The notes beneath the pieces are model-generated. The model saw only the letters and a list, made by a program, of their open reading frames with translations, ran no database searches and had not been told where the DNA came from. The position numbers were made by a program, and so were the translations under genes. DNA of 19,159 nucleotides, taken from assembly GCA_964462635.1 (NCBI GenBank), contig CAYWYJ010000070.1, positions 1-19,159 on the forward strand, read 5' to 3'. The stretch is from JBFMAI01 sp964462635 (lineage in GTDB: Bacteria; Planctomycetota; Phycisphaerae; UBA1845; Fen-1342). Position 1 is the first letter of the stretch; each line of letters starts with the position of its first letter. Shown here in pieces: positions 6,103-13,884 of this stretch.

Positions 6103-8585
6103 TGACGGAAACGCTGCACACCCGTAGTCGGCGGGCCAGCCTGGGCGGCCTGCTGCTCCAACTGGTGGCATTCGCCACGACCCTGGCGCTGGCCCTGGTC
6201 AGCGGGTCGGCCGCCACCGGCCAACTGGCCTGGTACCTGCTCGGCGGCGTCCCGCTCTGGTTCGTCGCCCTGCTGGTGTTCCGTCAGCGCGAGCTGGCCG
6301 ACCTCGAGGCCCTGGACCTGGAGGAGCTGCGGCGCGAGAAGCAAGCCACCGGCGGCGGGGAGGCGCTTTTCGGCGACGAGGCCGGCGGCGTGGGGTTCCG
6401 CGTCGCGGAAGCGCGCCTGCGCTGGATGCAACGCTGGCTGATTCCGGGGTTCGGGCTGGCCAACGCGATCTACCTGGCCGCGATGGGGCTGTGGGCGTGG
6501 CAGCGGCTGGCGGCGACGCAGGTCCTGGCCGGGGTCGAGCTGCCGGGGCTCCGCATCGGCGGACCCGGCTGGCCGACACTGACGCACGTGCCGATTGCGA
6601 TGGTGGCCCTGGCCGTCCTGATGCTCGGGACGTTCCTGTATTCACGCTACACGTCGGGCATGGGCCGCGTGCCGGAGTGGCAGTTGCTGCGGGGTTGCGG
6701 CGCCTACCTGCTTGGCAACGCCCTGGCGATCATGGCCCTGCTGATCGCGCTCGGGATACACCAGTACGCGGGGACGCCCACCTGGGAACAGGCGCTGGCG
6801 TACATCCTGCCGGTCGTCATGGTCGTCCTGGCGCTGGAGACGCTGGTCAACTTCGTGCTGGACATCTACCGACCCCGCGCCCCGGGGGTCGAAGCCCGCG
6901 CGTGTTTCGACAGCCGGCTGCTCGGTCTGCTGGCCGAGCCGGGCGGCATCGCGTCCTCAATCGCCGACGCGATCAACTACCAGTTCGGCTTCCAGGTCTC
7001 GCAGACGTGGTTCTACCAACTTCTTCAGCGGGCGTTCGTGCCGTTGGTGGCGGTGGGCGCCGCGGCCCTGTGGCTGCTCACGGGCGTCGTCGTGGTGCAG
7101 CCCTACGAGCACGTGATCATCGAGCGGTTCGGCCGACAGCTCAACGCAACCGATCCCCTGGGACCGGGGCTGCACTTCAAGTGGCCCTGGCCGATCGAGG
7201 CCGCCCGGGCCTACAACACCGGCCAGTTGCACGAGCTGCACGTCGGGTTCGCCGACGCGCGGGCGGTCCCGAAGTACGACGAAGCGCTGAAGCAGGTCAT
7301 GCTCTGGACCGACGAGCGGCACATGGGTCTGGAGCACTTCGACTTCATCATCCGCCCGCCGGCGCGGGCCCCCGCCGGCCCCGCGGAGGCCCCCGCGACC
7401 GCCCCGTCCCTGGGCGGGGACACGGCGACCGTGAAGGACGCGCCGGTCAACCTCTTCCGCGCGGACGTGGCCGTCCAGTACCGCATTGGGGCCCGACGAC
7501 TGGAGGCCTACACGCGGACGATGCGCGACCCGCACACGGCCATCGGCAACATCGCCTGGGACGAAGTGGGGCGATACATGGCCCTCACCACGGCCGACGA
7601 TCTGCTCAGCCGCGACCTGGGCGAGATCGGCGAGATTCTCCGCCAGCGGATTGACCGCCGCGTCCGCGACCTCGGTTTGGACGTCGTGTACGTGGGGCTC
7701 ACCAACGTCCACCCGCAGAAGACCGTGGCCGAGGCCTATCGCAACGTGGTCAAGGCCGAGCAGGAGAAGGTCGCCGCGATTCGTGAGGCCCTCGTGACCG
7801 AGAACGAACGCCTGGCCAAGGTGGCCGGCGACGCGCCCGCGGCCCGGCGGCTGGCCCTGGCCGTGGAGCGGGCCCGCAAAGTCACCGAACAGGTCAACGA
7901 TGACGAGCAACGCCTGGCCGCGGCCGACCCCGCCGCCGTTCAAGCCCTGACCGCGCGGCTGGCGGAGCACGCGCCGCGGTTTCGCGCGCACGTGGACGCC
8001 GTGGCCCGGCTGGAGCAGGCCCGCGATGAGCTCCAGCAGGTTGAATTGGACCTCGAGCTGGGCCTCGGTTACACGCTGGAGCAGCGGGCCCAGGCGGCCG
8101 AAGCGGTACGCCGTGCGGAACAGGACGAGCAGGCGGCCGCGGCCGACCTGGCCGCCGACCTGGGCCCTCTGCGAGCCGAAGTCGTTTCGCGGCTGGGGGC
8201 CGCGCTCGGCGAGACGCTCCTGCGGGTGGCCGAAGCCCGCGTGGCGCAGCGCTACTGGGAGGACCGGCTGGCCGCGGGCTTCAGCCCGGCGCGACTCGAG
8301 GGCGAGGCGGCGGCCATGCTCGCGGCGGCGCTCGCGGAGCGCTGGACCAAGGAGATGGACGCGGCCCGGCAACTGGTCCAGATGCAGAACGAGCGCGAGG
8401 CCTACCGCGCGGCGCCCGCGGTCTACCAGGCCCGCCGATTGATCGAAGTCCTCGTCGAGGGACTGAAGGATGCGCGCAAGTTCTTCCTGGCCTTTGAACC
8501 GGGCCCGCGCCAAGTGCGCGTTCGGTTTGTGGTGGATGATTCGTTGCGGGTGGAGCCGATCGACATCGCCCCGCCCAAGCAATAG
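6102..8585 (+). CDS. SPFH/Band 7 (HflK-like) protein with N-terminal multi-TM region and long coiled coil
   Basis: This 827-residue protein has about seven TM segments (near 14-36, 41-60, 112-133, 163-182, 199-220, 231-256 and 308-333). An SPFH domain (about 334-545) opens with YEHVIIERFGRQL and the HflK/HflC-type signature PGLHFKWPWP (355-364). A long Ala/Glu/Arg-rich helical region, probably coiled coil, runs over about 545-790. A Pro/Ala-rich insert (419-440) interrupts the SPFH domain. E. coli HflK has one TM and about 420 residues, so this protein is about twice the usual size. SPFH proteins assemble into large membrane rings or cages that organise microdomains and, for HflK/HflC, surround FtsH. 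GTG start at 6102 with AAGAGG upstream. It is the first gene of a co-directional series; the next SPFH gene follows after 84 bp. No ftsH or hflX gene lies nearby. Confidence 0.85.
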   Translation: MTETLHTRSRRASLGGLLLQLVAFATTLALALVSGSAATGQLAWYLLGGVPLWFVALLVFRQRELADLEALDLEELRREKQATGGGEALFGDEAGGVGFRVAEARLRWMQRWLIPGFGLANAIYLAAMGLWAWQRLAATQVLAGVELPGLRIGGPGWPTLTHVPIAMVALAVLMLGTFLYSRYTSGMGRVPEWQLLRGCGAYLLGNALAIMALLIALGIHQYAGTPTWEQALAYILPVVMVVLALETLVNFVLDIYRPRAPGVEARACFDSRLLGLLAEPGGIASSIADAINYQFGFQVSQTWFYQLLQRAFVPLVAVGAAALWLLTGVVVVQPYEHVIIERFGRQLNATDPLGPGLHFKWPWPIEAARAYNTGQLHELHVGFADARAVPKYDEALKQVMLWTDERHMGLEHFDFIIRPPARAPAGPAEAPATAPSLGGDTATVKDAPVNLFRADVAVQYRIGARRLEAYTRTMRDPHTAIGNIAWDEVGRYMALTTADDLLSRDLGEIGEILRQRIDRRVRDLGLDVVYVGLTNVHPQKTVAEAYRNVVKAEQEKVAAIREALVTENERLAKVAGDAPAARRLALAVERARKVTEQVNDDEQRLAAADPAAVQALTARLAEHAPRFRAHVDAVARLEQARDELQQVELDLELGLGYTLEQRAQAAEAVRRAEQDEQAAAADLAADLGPLRAEVVSRLGAALGETLLRVAEARVAQRYWEDRLAAGFSPARLEGEAAAMLAAALAERWTKEMDAARQLVQMQNEREAYRAAPAVYQARRLIEVLVEGLKDARKFFLAFEPGPRQVRVRFVVDDSLRVEPIDIAPPKQ

Positions 8586-8669
8586 GCCCCGGCCGCGGCC
8601 GCCGCGGTCCCGCGTGGCCCGCGGGGCCGGGACGGACCGGCAAGACGACGTGGTCCCCGAGGAACCCCG

Positions 8670-9593
8670 ATGAGCAGAATATCCATTCCCACGCTGCTGG
8701 TGGCGGCCTTGGTCGTGCTGATCCTGGTGGTGTTTGCTTTCACCTATCAGGTGGCGTTCCACCAGGTGGCCATCAAGGTGCGTTTCGGGCAGGCGGACGA
8801 ACGCAGCGTCATCCGCGAACCGGGGCTCAAGTTCCGCTGGCCCTGGCCGGTGGAGTCCGTCGCCGTGTACGACGCACGCCTGCGCACGTTGGACACCCCG
8901 GAAGCCGAGATCAAGACCGAGGACGGCAAGAACGTCGTCGTCGGGGCCTACGCCGTCTGGAAGATCGCCGACCCGCTGCAATTCTACCGGCAGGCGCCGC
9001 GGCGCTCGGTGGAAGAAGCCGAGAAGCAGATGCGCTCCCGCCTCAGTCAGGCGCAGACCACCGTGATCGGCAAGAGCACCTTGGCCGACTTCCTGAGCCT
9101 CGATGCCGAGCGGAACGACCGCCGCTACGACCAGCTCTTGCAGGAAATGCGGGACAACGTGGCCCCCGGGCTGCGGGCGGACTACGGCATCGAGGTTTGC
9201 CAAGTCGGCATTCGGCGCATCTCTCTGCCGAAGGAGGCGGCCGAGCAGGTGTTTGAAAGCATGCGGCAGGAACGGAACAAGCTGGCGGCCCGCTACCGTC
9301 AGGAAGGCCGGTCACGGGCCGAGGGCATCAAGGCCCGGGCCGAGGCCAACGCGAAGCAGATCCTCGCCTTCGCGGAACGGCGGGCGCGGGAAATCGAGTC
9401 CGCCGGCATCCGGGCCAGCACGCGCATTCTGGAGATGATCCCCCAGGAGGACCGGGAGTTCTTCGAATGGCTCCGCTGGCTGGACGCCCTGCGGGCGTCG
9501 TTGGCCCAGAAGACCACGATCTTCCTCGATCAGAAGTCCCCGCTGTTCGCGCCGTTTGTGAACCCCCCGGTCCCCGTTGAGACGCGGCCCTGA
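8670..9593 (+). CDS. hflC: HflC-like SPFH domain protein
   Basis: This 307-residue protein has one N-terminal TM (about 7-25) followed by an SPFH domain beginning YQVAFHQVAIKVRFGQ, with PGLKFRWPWP at 51-60. It then reads EDGKNVVVGAYAVWKIADPLQFYR, typical of HflC. The helical part includes RQEGRSRAEGIKARAEANAKQ, the positively charged Glu/Ala repeat found at the SPFH C-terminus. Length and order match the HflC family (about 300-335 residues). In E. coli, HflC with HflK forms a periplasm-facing cage that controls the FtsH protease. Here the partners are probably the two other SPFH proteins of the series. GAGGAA lies 5 nt before the ATG. The 84-bp space upstream can form a GC-rich stem near 8607-8633. 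It precedes the third SPFH gene by 18 bp. Confidence 0.88.
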   Translation: MSRISIPTLLVAALVVLILVVFAFTYQVAFHQVAIKVRFGQADERSVIREPGLKFRWPWPVESVAVYDARLRTLDTPEAEIKTEDGKNVVVGAYAVWKIADPLQFYRQAPRRSVEEAEKQMRSRLSQAQTTVIGKSTLADFLSLDAERNDRRYDQLLQEMRDNVAPGLRADYGIEVCQVGIRRISLPKEAAEQVFESMRQERNKLAARYRQEGRSRAEGIKARAEANAKQILAFAERRAREIESAGIRASTRILEMIPQEDREFFEWLRWLDALRASLAQKTTIFLDQKSPLFAPFVNPPVPVETRP

Positions 9594-9611
9594 CGCCGTG
9601 AGGTGCCACTT

Positions 9612-10871
9612 ATGACCCGTGTGCCGCTGCCCCCGTCGCGTCCGAGCGGACCGTCGGCCGACCCGGCCCAGGAGGCCCTGGTTCGCGCGCTGCGGGCAAG
9701 CTTCAACATCCTGCGCGTCCTGATGGCCGTGCTGGTCGTCCTCTACGTCCTGTCAGGCCTGTTCCGGGTCGAGCCGGGGCAACAAGGACTGGTGGCCCGC
9801 TTCGGGCAACTGCGGCTGACCGAGCGCGACGGCGGCGAGACCCCGATCTTCGGCCCCGGCTGGCACGCCGCCCTGCCCGACCCGTTCGACACGAAATACA
9901 CCATCACCGGGCAGGTGCAGAAGTTGGTCGTCACGACCTTCATGTTTGACCACAAAGAGGCCGCCACCTCCAAGGACCTGGCCCAGATCGTCAGCCAGTC
10001 GAGCACGCTGACACCCGGGATCGATGGCGCGATGTTCACGGGCGACCGGAACTTGTCGCACGGGCGCTGGGAAGTCGAGTACCGGACCGACGACGCCGCC
10101 CTGTTTCTCCAGAACGTCGGCGAGAACCCCGCCGCCTTCGAACCGCTGCTGCAACGGCTGACCGAGACGGCGGTGGTCCGGGAAGTATCGGGACGCACGG
10201 TGGAGCAGGTCACGCGGACCGCGCTCGATGCCGTTCGCCAGGGTGTGCAGCGCCGGCTCCAGGCCGCGCTGGATGAACTGAAGACGGGCGTGCAGGTCGT
10301 GCAGGTGGTGGCGTACACGATCGAGCCCGGCCCCGTGCGCCCCGCGTTCCTCGACGTGGTGCGGGCCGAGAACGAGCGGCTCAGTCTCCAGGAGAAGGCC
10401 GAGGAGGAAGCCACGGAGGTCCTCAACCGCGCCGCGGGCCGCCATCACAGCGAGCTGATAGAGCTCATCACCGCGTACGGGGACGCCCAGTTGCGGGGGG
10501 CCGACGAGGCCGAGCTGGACCGGCAGCGGGCCGCGATCGACACCCTGCTGGGGCGGGTGCAGCGGGACGGCGCGGGCCAGGTGGCGGTGAAGCTCGCCGA
10601 GGCCGAAGCGCGGGCCGACCAGATCAACGAGAGCCTGCGGAGCGAGTTCAAGCAGTTCCAGGACTACCGGGCGCAGTCGCTCGCCCAGCCCCGTATCACG
10701 CCGCTGACGCTGTGGGTCCAGATGCGCCAGCAGATTCTGGGCAACCGATTGAATGAAGTCTTCTTCGTGCCCGACGCGCAGGAGATCGAGATTCACATCA
10801 AGAGCGACGAGCAGCGCAAGATCGAGCTGGCCGAGGAGGCCGCGCGCGAGCGCCAGCAGGGACCGAAGTAG
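9612..10871 (+). CDS. Third SPFH/Band 7 (HflK-like) protein
   Basis: This 419-residue protein has a Pro-rich N-terminus, one TM (about 31-50) and an SPFH domain starting FRVEPGQQGLVARFGQL. Its PGW-HAALPDPFD segment sits where other HflK/HflC proteins have PGLHFKWPWP. After the SPFH domain comes a charged helical region rich in Glu, Ala and Arg (about 245-350). The C-terminus reads NRLNEVFFVPDAQEIEIHIK, where HflK proteins often carry a similar 'L...V..' strand, and ends in a charged tail. A GTG at 9603 is in frame, but the ATG at 9612 has GAGG about 8 nt upstream and is preferred. It diverges more than the other two SPFH proteins. The gene lies 18 bp after hflC and 30 bp before the ABC ATPase, which supports one transcript. 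Confidence 0.82.
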   Translation: MTRVPLPPSRPSGPSADPAQEALVRALRASFNILRVLMAVLVVLYVLSGLFRVEPGQQGLVARFGQLRLTERDGGETPIFGPGWHAALPDPFDTKYTITGQVQKLVVTTFMFDHKEAATSKDLAQIVSQSSTLTPGIDGAMFTGDRNLSHGRWEVEYRTDDAALFLQNVGENPAAFEPLLQRLTETAVVREVSGRTVEQVTRTALDAVRQGVQRRLQAALDELKTGVQVVQVVAYTIEPGPVRPAFLDVVRAENERLSLQEKAEEEATEVLNRAAGRHHSELIELITAYGDAQLRGADEAELDRQRAAIDTLLGRVQRDGAGQVAVKLAEAEARADQINESLRSEFKQFQDYRAQSLAQPRITPLTLWVQMRQQILGNRLNEVFFVPDAQEIEIHIKSDEQRKIELAEEAARERQQGPK

Positions 10872-10901
10872 GCCCGGGCCCGTCGGCCCCGCGAGGCACC
10901 C

Positions 10902-12092
10902 ATGATCGCCACCGCATCCGTCGTCCAAGCCGTCGGCCTGACCAAGGTGTTCCGCGACTTCTGGCGGCGCGCCCGCGTCAAGGCGGTCAACGATCTCGAC
11001 CTGGACATTCGCTCCGGCGAGGTCTTCGGCCTGCTGGGCCCCAACGGGTCGGGCAAGAGCACCACCATCAAGATGGTCCTCGGGCTGCTCTACCCCACCC
11101 GCGGGCGCGTGTCCGTCTTCGGCCGGCCGCCCGACGACGTCCGCACCAAGGCCCGCATCGGCTATCTCCCCGAGGAGTCGTACCTCTACCGCTTCCTCAA
11201 CGCCCGCGAGACGCTGGACTACTACGGCACGCTCTTCAAGCTTGACCGCGCCGAACGTCGCCGGCGCACCGACGAATTGCTCGAAATGGTCGGGTTGCGG
11301 TCGGCGGCCCGGCGCCCGGTGGGCGAGTACTCGAAGGGCATGGCCCGCCGCATCGGCCTGGCCCAGGCGCTGGTCAACGACCCCGACCTGCTGATTCTCG
11401 ACGAGCCCACCAGCGGACTCGACCCGATCGGCGCCAAGCTGGTCAAGGACATCATCCTGCGCCTAGCCCGCGTCCACCGGAAGACCATCCTCTTGTCCAG
11501 CCACCTGCTGGCCGACGTCGAGGAAGTCTGCGACCGGGTGACGATTCTCTACGGCGGCCGCGTGCAGGAGAGCGGGTCGCTGGAGGACATCCTCAGCCAA
11601 CGGGACAAGGTCCAGATCACCAGCGACCGACTCTCGCCTGAGACGCTGGCGGAATTGACGCGCTTGATTGAACAGCGCGAGGGGAAAACCGCCAGCGTCA
11701 GCATCCCACGCGACCGGCTCGAAGCGCTGTTCCTGCGAATCGTGGAGCAGGCACAAGAGCGGCGGCTGGAAACCTCGGGCAGCGCCCCCGTCGGCGAAAT
11801 CGCCGGCTTCCTGGGCCAGCGCGACGAGGGCCGCGCGCTGCTGGAGCAGTTGGTGCGGGTCGAGCCGGCCCCCGCCGCCGGGGCCGCCCCCGCCCCGGCG
11901 AAACCGGCCCCGACGGCCGCCGTGGACCGAACGGTCCTGGAGCAGTTGGCGGGCGCAGGGCCGCCCGCGCAACCGGTCCCCAACGCCGCCGGCCCGGCGG
12001 ACCGCGCCCCGGCGCCGCCCCCCGCGGAGCACGTGGACCGCGACTTGCTACGGCGGCTGACGGGGGATTCGCAGACGAAGGACCCCGCATGA
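10902..12092 (+). CDS. ABC transporter ATP-binding protein with Pro/Ala-rich tail carrying a repeated motif
   Basis: This 396-residue protein has a complete nucleotide-binding domain in the first 230 residues: Walker A GPNGSGKST (46-54), signature YSKGM (143-147, replacing LSGGQ), Walker B LLILDEPTSGLD (from 163) and the H-loop histidine H201. The Q-loop region reads GYLPEES, a form common in ABC-2 exporters of the CcmA/DrrA type. It should power one or both ABC-2 permeases at 12089 and 4762. After residue about 300 the protein changes character: three short helix-like motifs, GRALLEQLVR, VDRTVLEQLAG and VDRDLLRRLTG (about 310-319, 341-351 and 378-388), are joined by Pro/Ala linkers. This tail has no counterpart in ordinary NBDs and looks like a docking arm. 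GAGG lies upstream of the ATG. Its stop overlaps the permease start by 4 bp (ATGA), implying translational coupling. Confidence 0.93.
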   Translation: MIATASVVQAVGLTKVFRDFWRRARVKAVNDLDLDIRSGEVFGLLGPNGSGKSTTIKMVLGLLYPTRGRVSVFGRPPDDVRTKARIGYLPEESYLYRFLNARETLDYYGTLFKLDRAERRRRTDELLEMVGLRSAARRPVGEYSKGMARRIGLAQALVNDPDLLILDEPTSGLDPIGAKLVKDIILRLARVHRKTILLSSHLLADVEEVCDRVTILYGGRVQESGSLEDILSQRDKVQITSDRLSPETLAELTRLIEQREGKTASVSIPRDRLEALFLRIVEQAQERRLETSGSAPVGEIAGFLGQRDEGRALLEQLVRVEPAPAAGAAPAPAKPAPTAAVDRTVLEQLAGAGPPAQPVPNAAGPADRAPAPPPAEHVDRDLLRRLTGDSQTKDPA

Positions 12093-13474
12093 GGCGTGCC
12101 CTGGCCATCGCCCGGCTGACGTTTGCCGAGGGCGTCCGCATGCGGATCGTCCTGGTATTCCTGATTCTGCTGGTGTTTCTGGTGCTGCGCATGCCGTTCG
12201 CCCTGCGCGGCGACGACACGCTCACCGGGCGGCTCCAGAACTTCCTGGCCTATTCGCTCGGGGCCGTGAGCCTGCTGCTCAGCCTGGCGACGGTCTTCTT
12301 TTCCTGCGCGACCCTCACCAACGAGATCAAGGAACGCTCGCTGCACCTGGTCGTCACCAAACCGGTCACCCGCTTCCAAATCCTGGTCGGCAAGTGGCTC
12401 GGCGTGATGCTGCTGAACCTGCTCATCGTGGCGCTCTGCGGCGGCGCGATCTACGGTCTGGCCTACTTCATCCAGTCGCGGCCCGAGCAGTTCGAGCGCG
12501 ACCGCCTCCAGGTCCGCAACGTGGTCTGGACCGCCCGGCTAGCCGCCCGGCCGACCGTGCCGCAAGCGGAGATCGTGCAGGAAGCCGCCCGGAACGTTCA
12601 GGAGCGGATCGACCGCGGGGAACTGGAACCGTCGCAGCAGAAGGAGGCCCTCGCCGCCCGGGCGCAGGAGGTGATGAACCAGTGGCGGAACATCGAGCCG
12701 GGCGGCTACCGCGTCTACCGCTTCGAAGGGCTCACCCCGCCGGAAACCCAGGACACGGTCATCCAAATCCGCTACCAGGCCCGCGGGCTGCCGATTCCCC
12801 CGGGGGAGATGCTGACCATCATGTGGGTCATCCATGACCCGGAAACCGGCGCCCCCCTGGCCCAGCGGCAGACACGCGACCGCAGCTCGGAGACGCACGA
12901 GTTCCTCGTGCGGGCGGAGGCCGCCATCCGGAACGGGGTGCTCGACCTCGGCGTGTACAACGTGTACCCGCCCGAGACGCCGATCTCGATCTTCTTCGAA
13001 GGCGACAACAGCTTGCAGGTCCTCTACAAGGTCGGCGGCTTCGAGGGCAACTTTCTGCGGGCCCTGCTCCTCATCGTGTTCCAACTGGCGCTGCTGAGCG
13101 CCCTGGGCGTGTTCTTCGGCGTGTTCGTGTCGTTCCCGGTCGCCTGCCTGTGTACGGGGGCCTTCTTCCTGATCGCCCTGACGTTCCCGTACCTGATGGA
13201 AGCGATGGGGACCAATATCCAGGCGCTGGGCGAGTTCGATCCGTACGGTCCCCTGGGACCGTACGTGCGCCGCCTCCTGGTCCCCATTCTCCAGGTCGCC
13301 GTCCCCGATTTCGCCCACTTCAGCGGCGTGTCGTATGTCGTCGACGGCCTGGCCATCCCGGACGGGCTGATGGTGCGCGGCGCGGCGCGGACGGTCCTGT
13401 ACGGCGGCGCGCTGCTGTTGCTGCCCGGTTGGCTGATCTTCCGCCGGCGCGAAATCGCGGAAGTGATTGTGTGA
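12089..13474 (+). CDS. ABC-2 type permease with large extracytoplasmic insert
   Basis: This 461-residue membrane protein overlaps the ATPase gene by 4 bp, so the pair very likely form one transporter. TM segments are seen near 19-35, 53-76 and 103-126, then more near the C-terminus (from about 325 on). The coupling block NEIKERSLHLVVTKPVTR (78-95) and GKWLGV follow the ABC-2 pattern and align with the permease at 4762. About 190 residues between TM3 and the next TM (about 130-320) are hydrophilic, with predicted helix and beta content and no recognised domain. This loop would face the periplasm, as in LolE/MacB-like or GldG-related systems, although none of those is recognised here. The last residues, FRRREIAEVIV, are charged and cytoplasmic. 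Substrate is unknown. The next gene starts 410 bp downstream, beyond a hairpin repeat. Confidence 0.87.
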   Translation: MRRALAIARLTFAEGVRMRIVLVFLILLVFLVLRMPFALRGDDTLTGRLQNFLAYSLGAVSLLLSLATVFFSCATLTNEIKERSLHLVVTKPVTRFQILVGKWLGVMLLNLLIVALCGGAIYGLAYFIQSRPEQFERDRLQVRNVVWTARLAARPTVPQAEIVQEAARNVQERIDRGELEPSQQKEALAARAQEVMNQWRNIEPGGYRVYRFEGLTPPETQDTVIQIRYQARGLPIPPGEMLTIMWVIHDPETGAPLAQRQTRDRSSETHEFLVRAEAAIRNGVLDLGVYNVYPPETPISIFFEGDNSLQVLYKVGGFEGNFLRALLLIVFQLALLSALGVFFGVFVSFPVACLCTGAFFLIALTFPYLMEAMGTNIQALGEFDPYGPLGPYVRRLLVPILQVAVPDFAHFSGVSYVVDGLAIPDGLMVRGAARTVLYGGALLLLPGWLIFRRREIAEVIV

Positions 13475-13565
13475 ATCCGCAAATGGCGAACGAAAGAGGC
13501 AGAATCCAAGAAGGGCGCGGGGTGGCCGACGCCACTCCGATGTGGCCTGAAGCCCCCAACCCTAG

Positions 13566-13799
13566 ATGTTCGTGCGCGATTCGGCGTCCTTGGGGAGGGC
13601 GAGCCTCCCGGCGAGCCGCGGGCGGGCCGGAGCCGCGCCCCCCCCCGCCGCCGGTTCGCGGGCGGGGCGGTGGGGGTGCCCGTTTTTGGGGTGGGCTGTT
13701 TGNNNNNNNNNNTCGGCGGGGGGGGGGGGGGGCCCCCGCCCCGCCCCCCCGCGGCTCGGCAGGAGCCTCGCCCTCCCGCGCCGCATGTTCGCGCGCGGT
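13566..13799. repeat. GC-rich hairpin repeat, copy B (contains assembly gap)
   Basis: The outer parts match copy A closely (left arm 27 of 29, right part 42 of 46). Between the arms, however, copy B has about 130 bp that copy A lacks, including low-complexity G and C runs and the 10-N gap. ATGTTCGTGCGCG at 13566-13578 and ATGTTCGCGCGCG at 13785-13797 are direct repeats (12 of 13 identical) near the ends. They could be part of the repeat or a target duplication. The inner sequence is of doubtful quality because it borders the gap. The copy fills most of the 410-bp space between the ABC permease and the 730-residue protein gene. Confidence 0.7.
13703..13712. other. Assembly gap (10 N)
   Basis: Ten N bases lie between a G/T-rich end and a run of about 18 G followed by C-rich sequence. 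A count of exactly ten suggests a placeholder from scaffolding, so the true length is unknown. The gap falls in the loop of the copy B hairpin, where sequencing and assembly commonly fail. It interrupts no recognised gene. Confidence 0.9.
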
Positions 13800-13884
13800 C
13801 ATGTGGAGGTCCCCTTTTTTCGTTTCTCCTTTTTCCTTTTGAATTCGCGCCACGGCGCGCCGCGATCCCCGGAGACTGACGCGC

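Noticed and set aside
6957..9203. Long minus-strand open frame (748 codons) opposite the SPFH genes
   Set aside because: It is a shadow of the GC-rich plus-strand genes: it spans two of them, and its translation is Gly/Arg/Val/Leu/His-rich with no domain.
13811..13842. T-rich tract after copy B as a rho-independent terminator
   Set aside because: The stretch is interrupted by C and starts about 30 bp after the hairpin, so it does not follow a stem directly; the plus-strand gene downstream is also probably co-transcribed.
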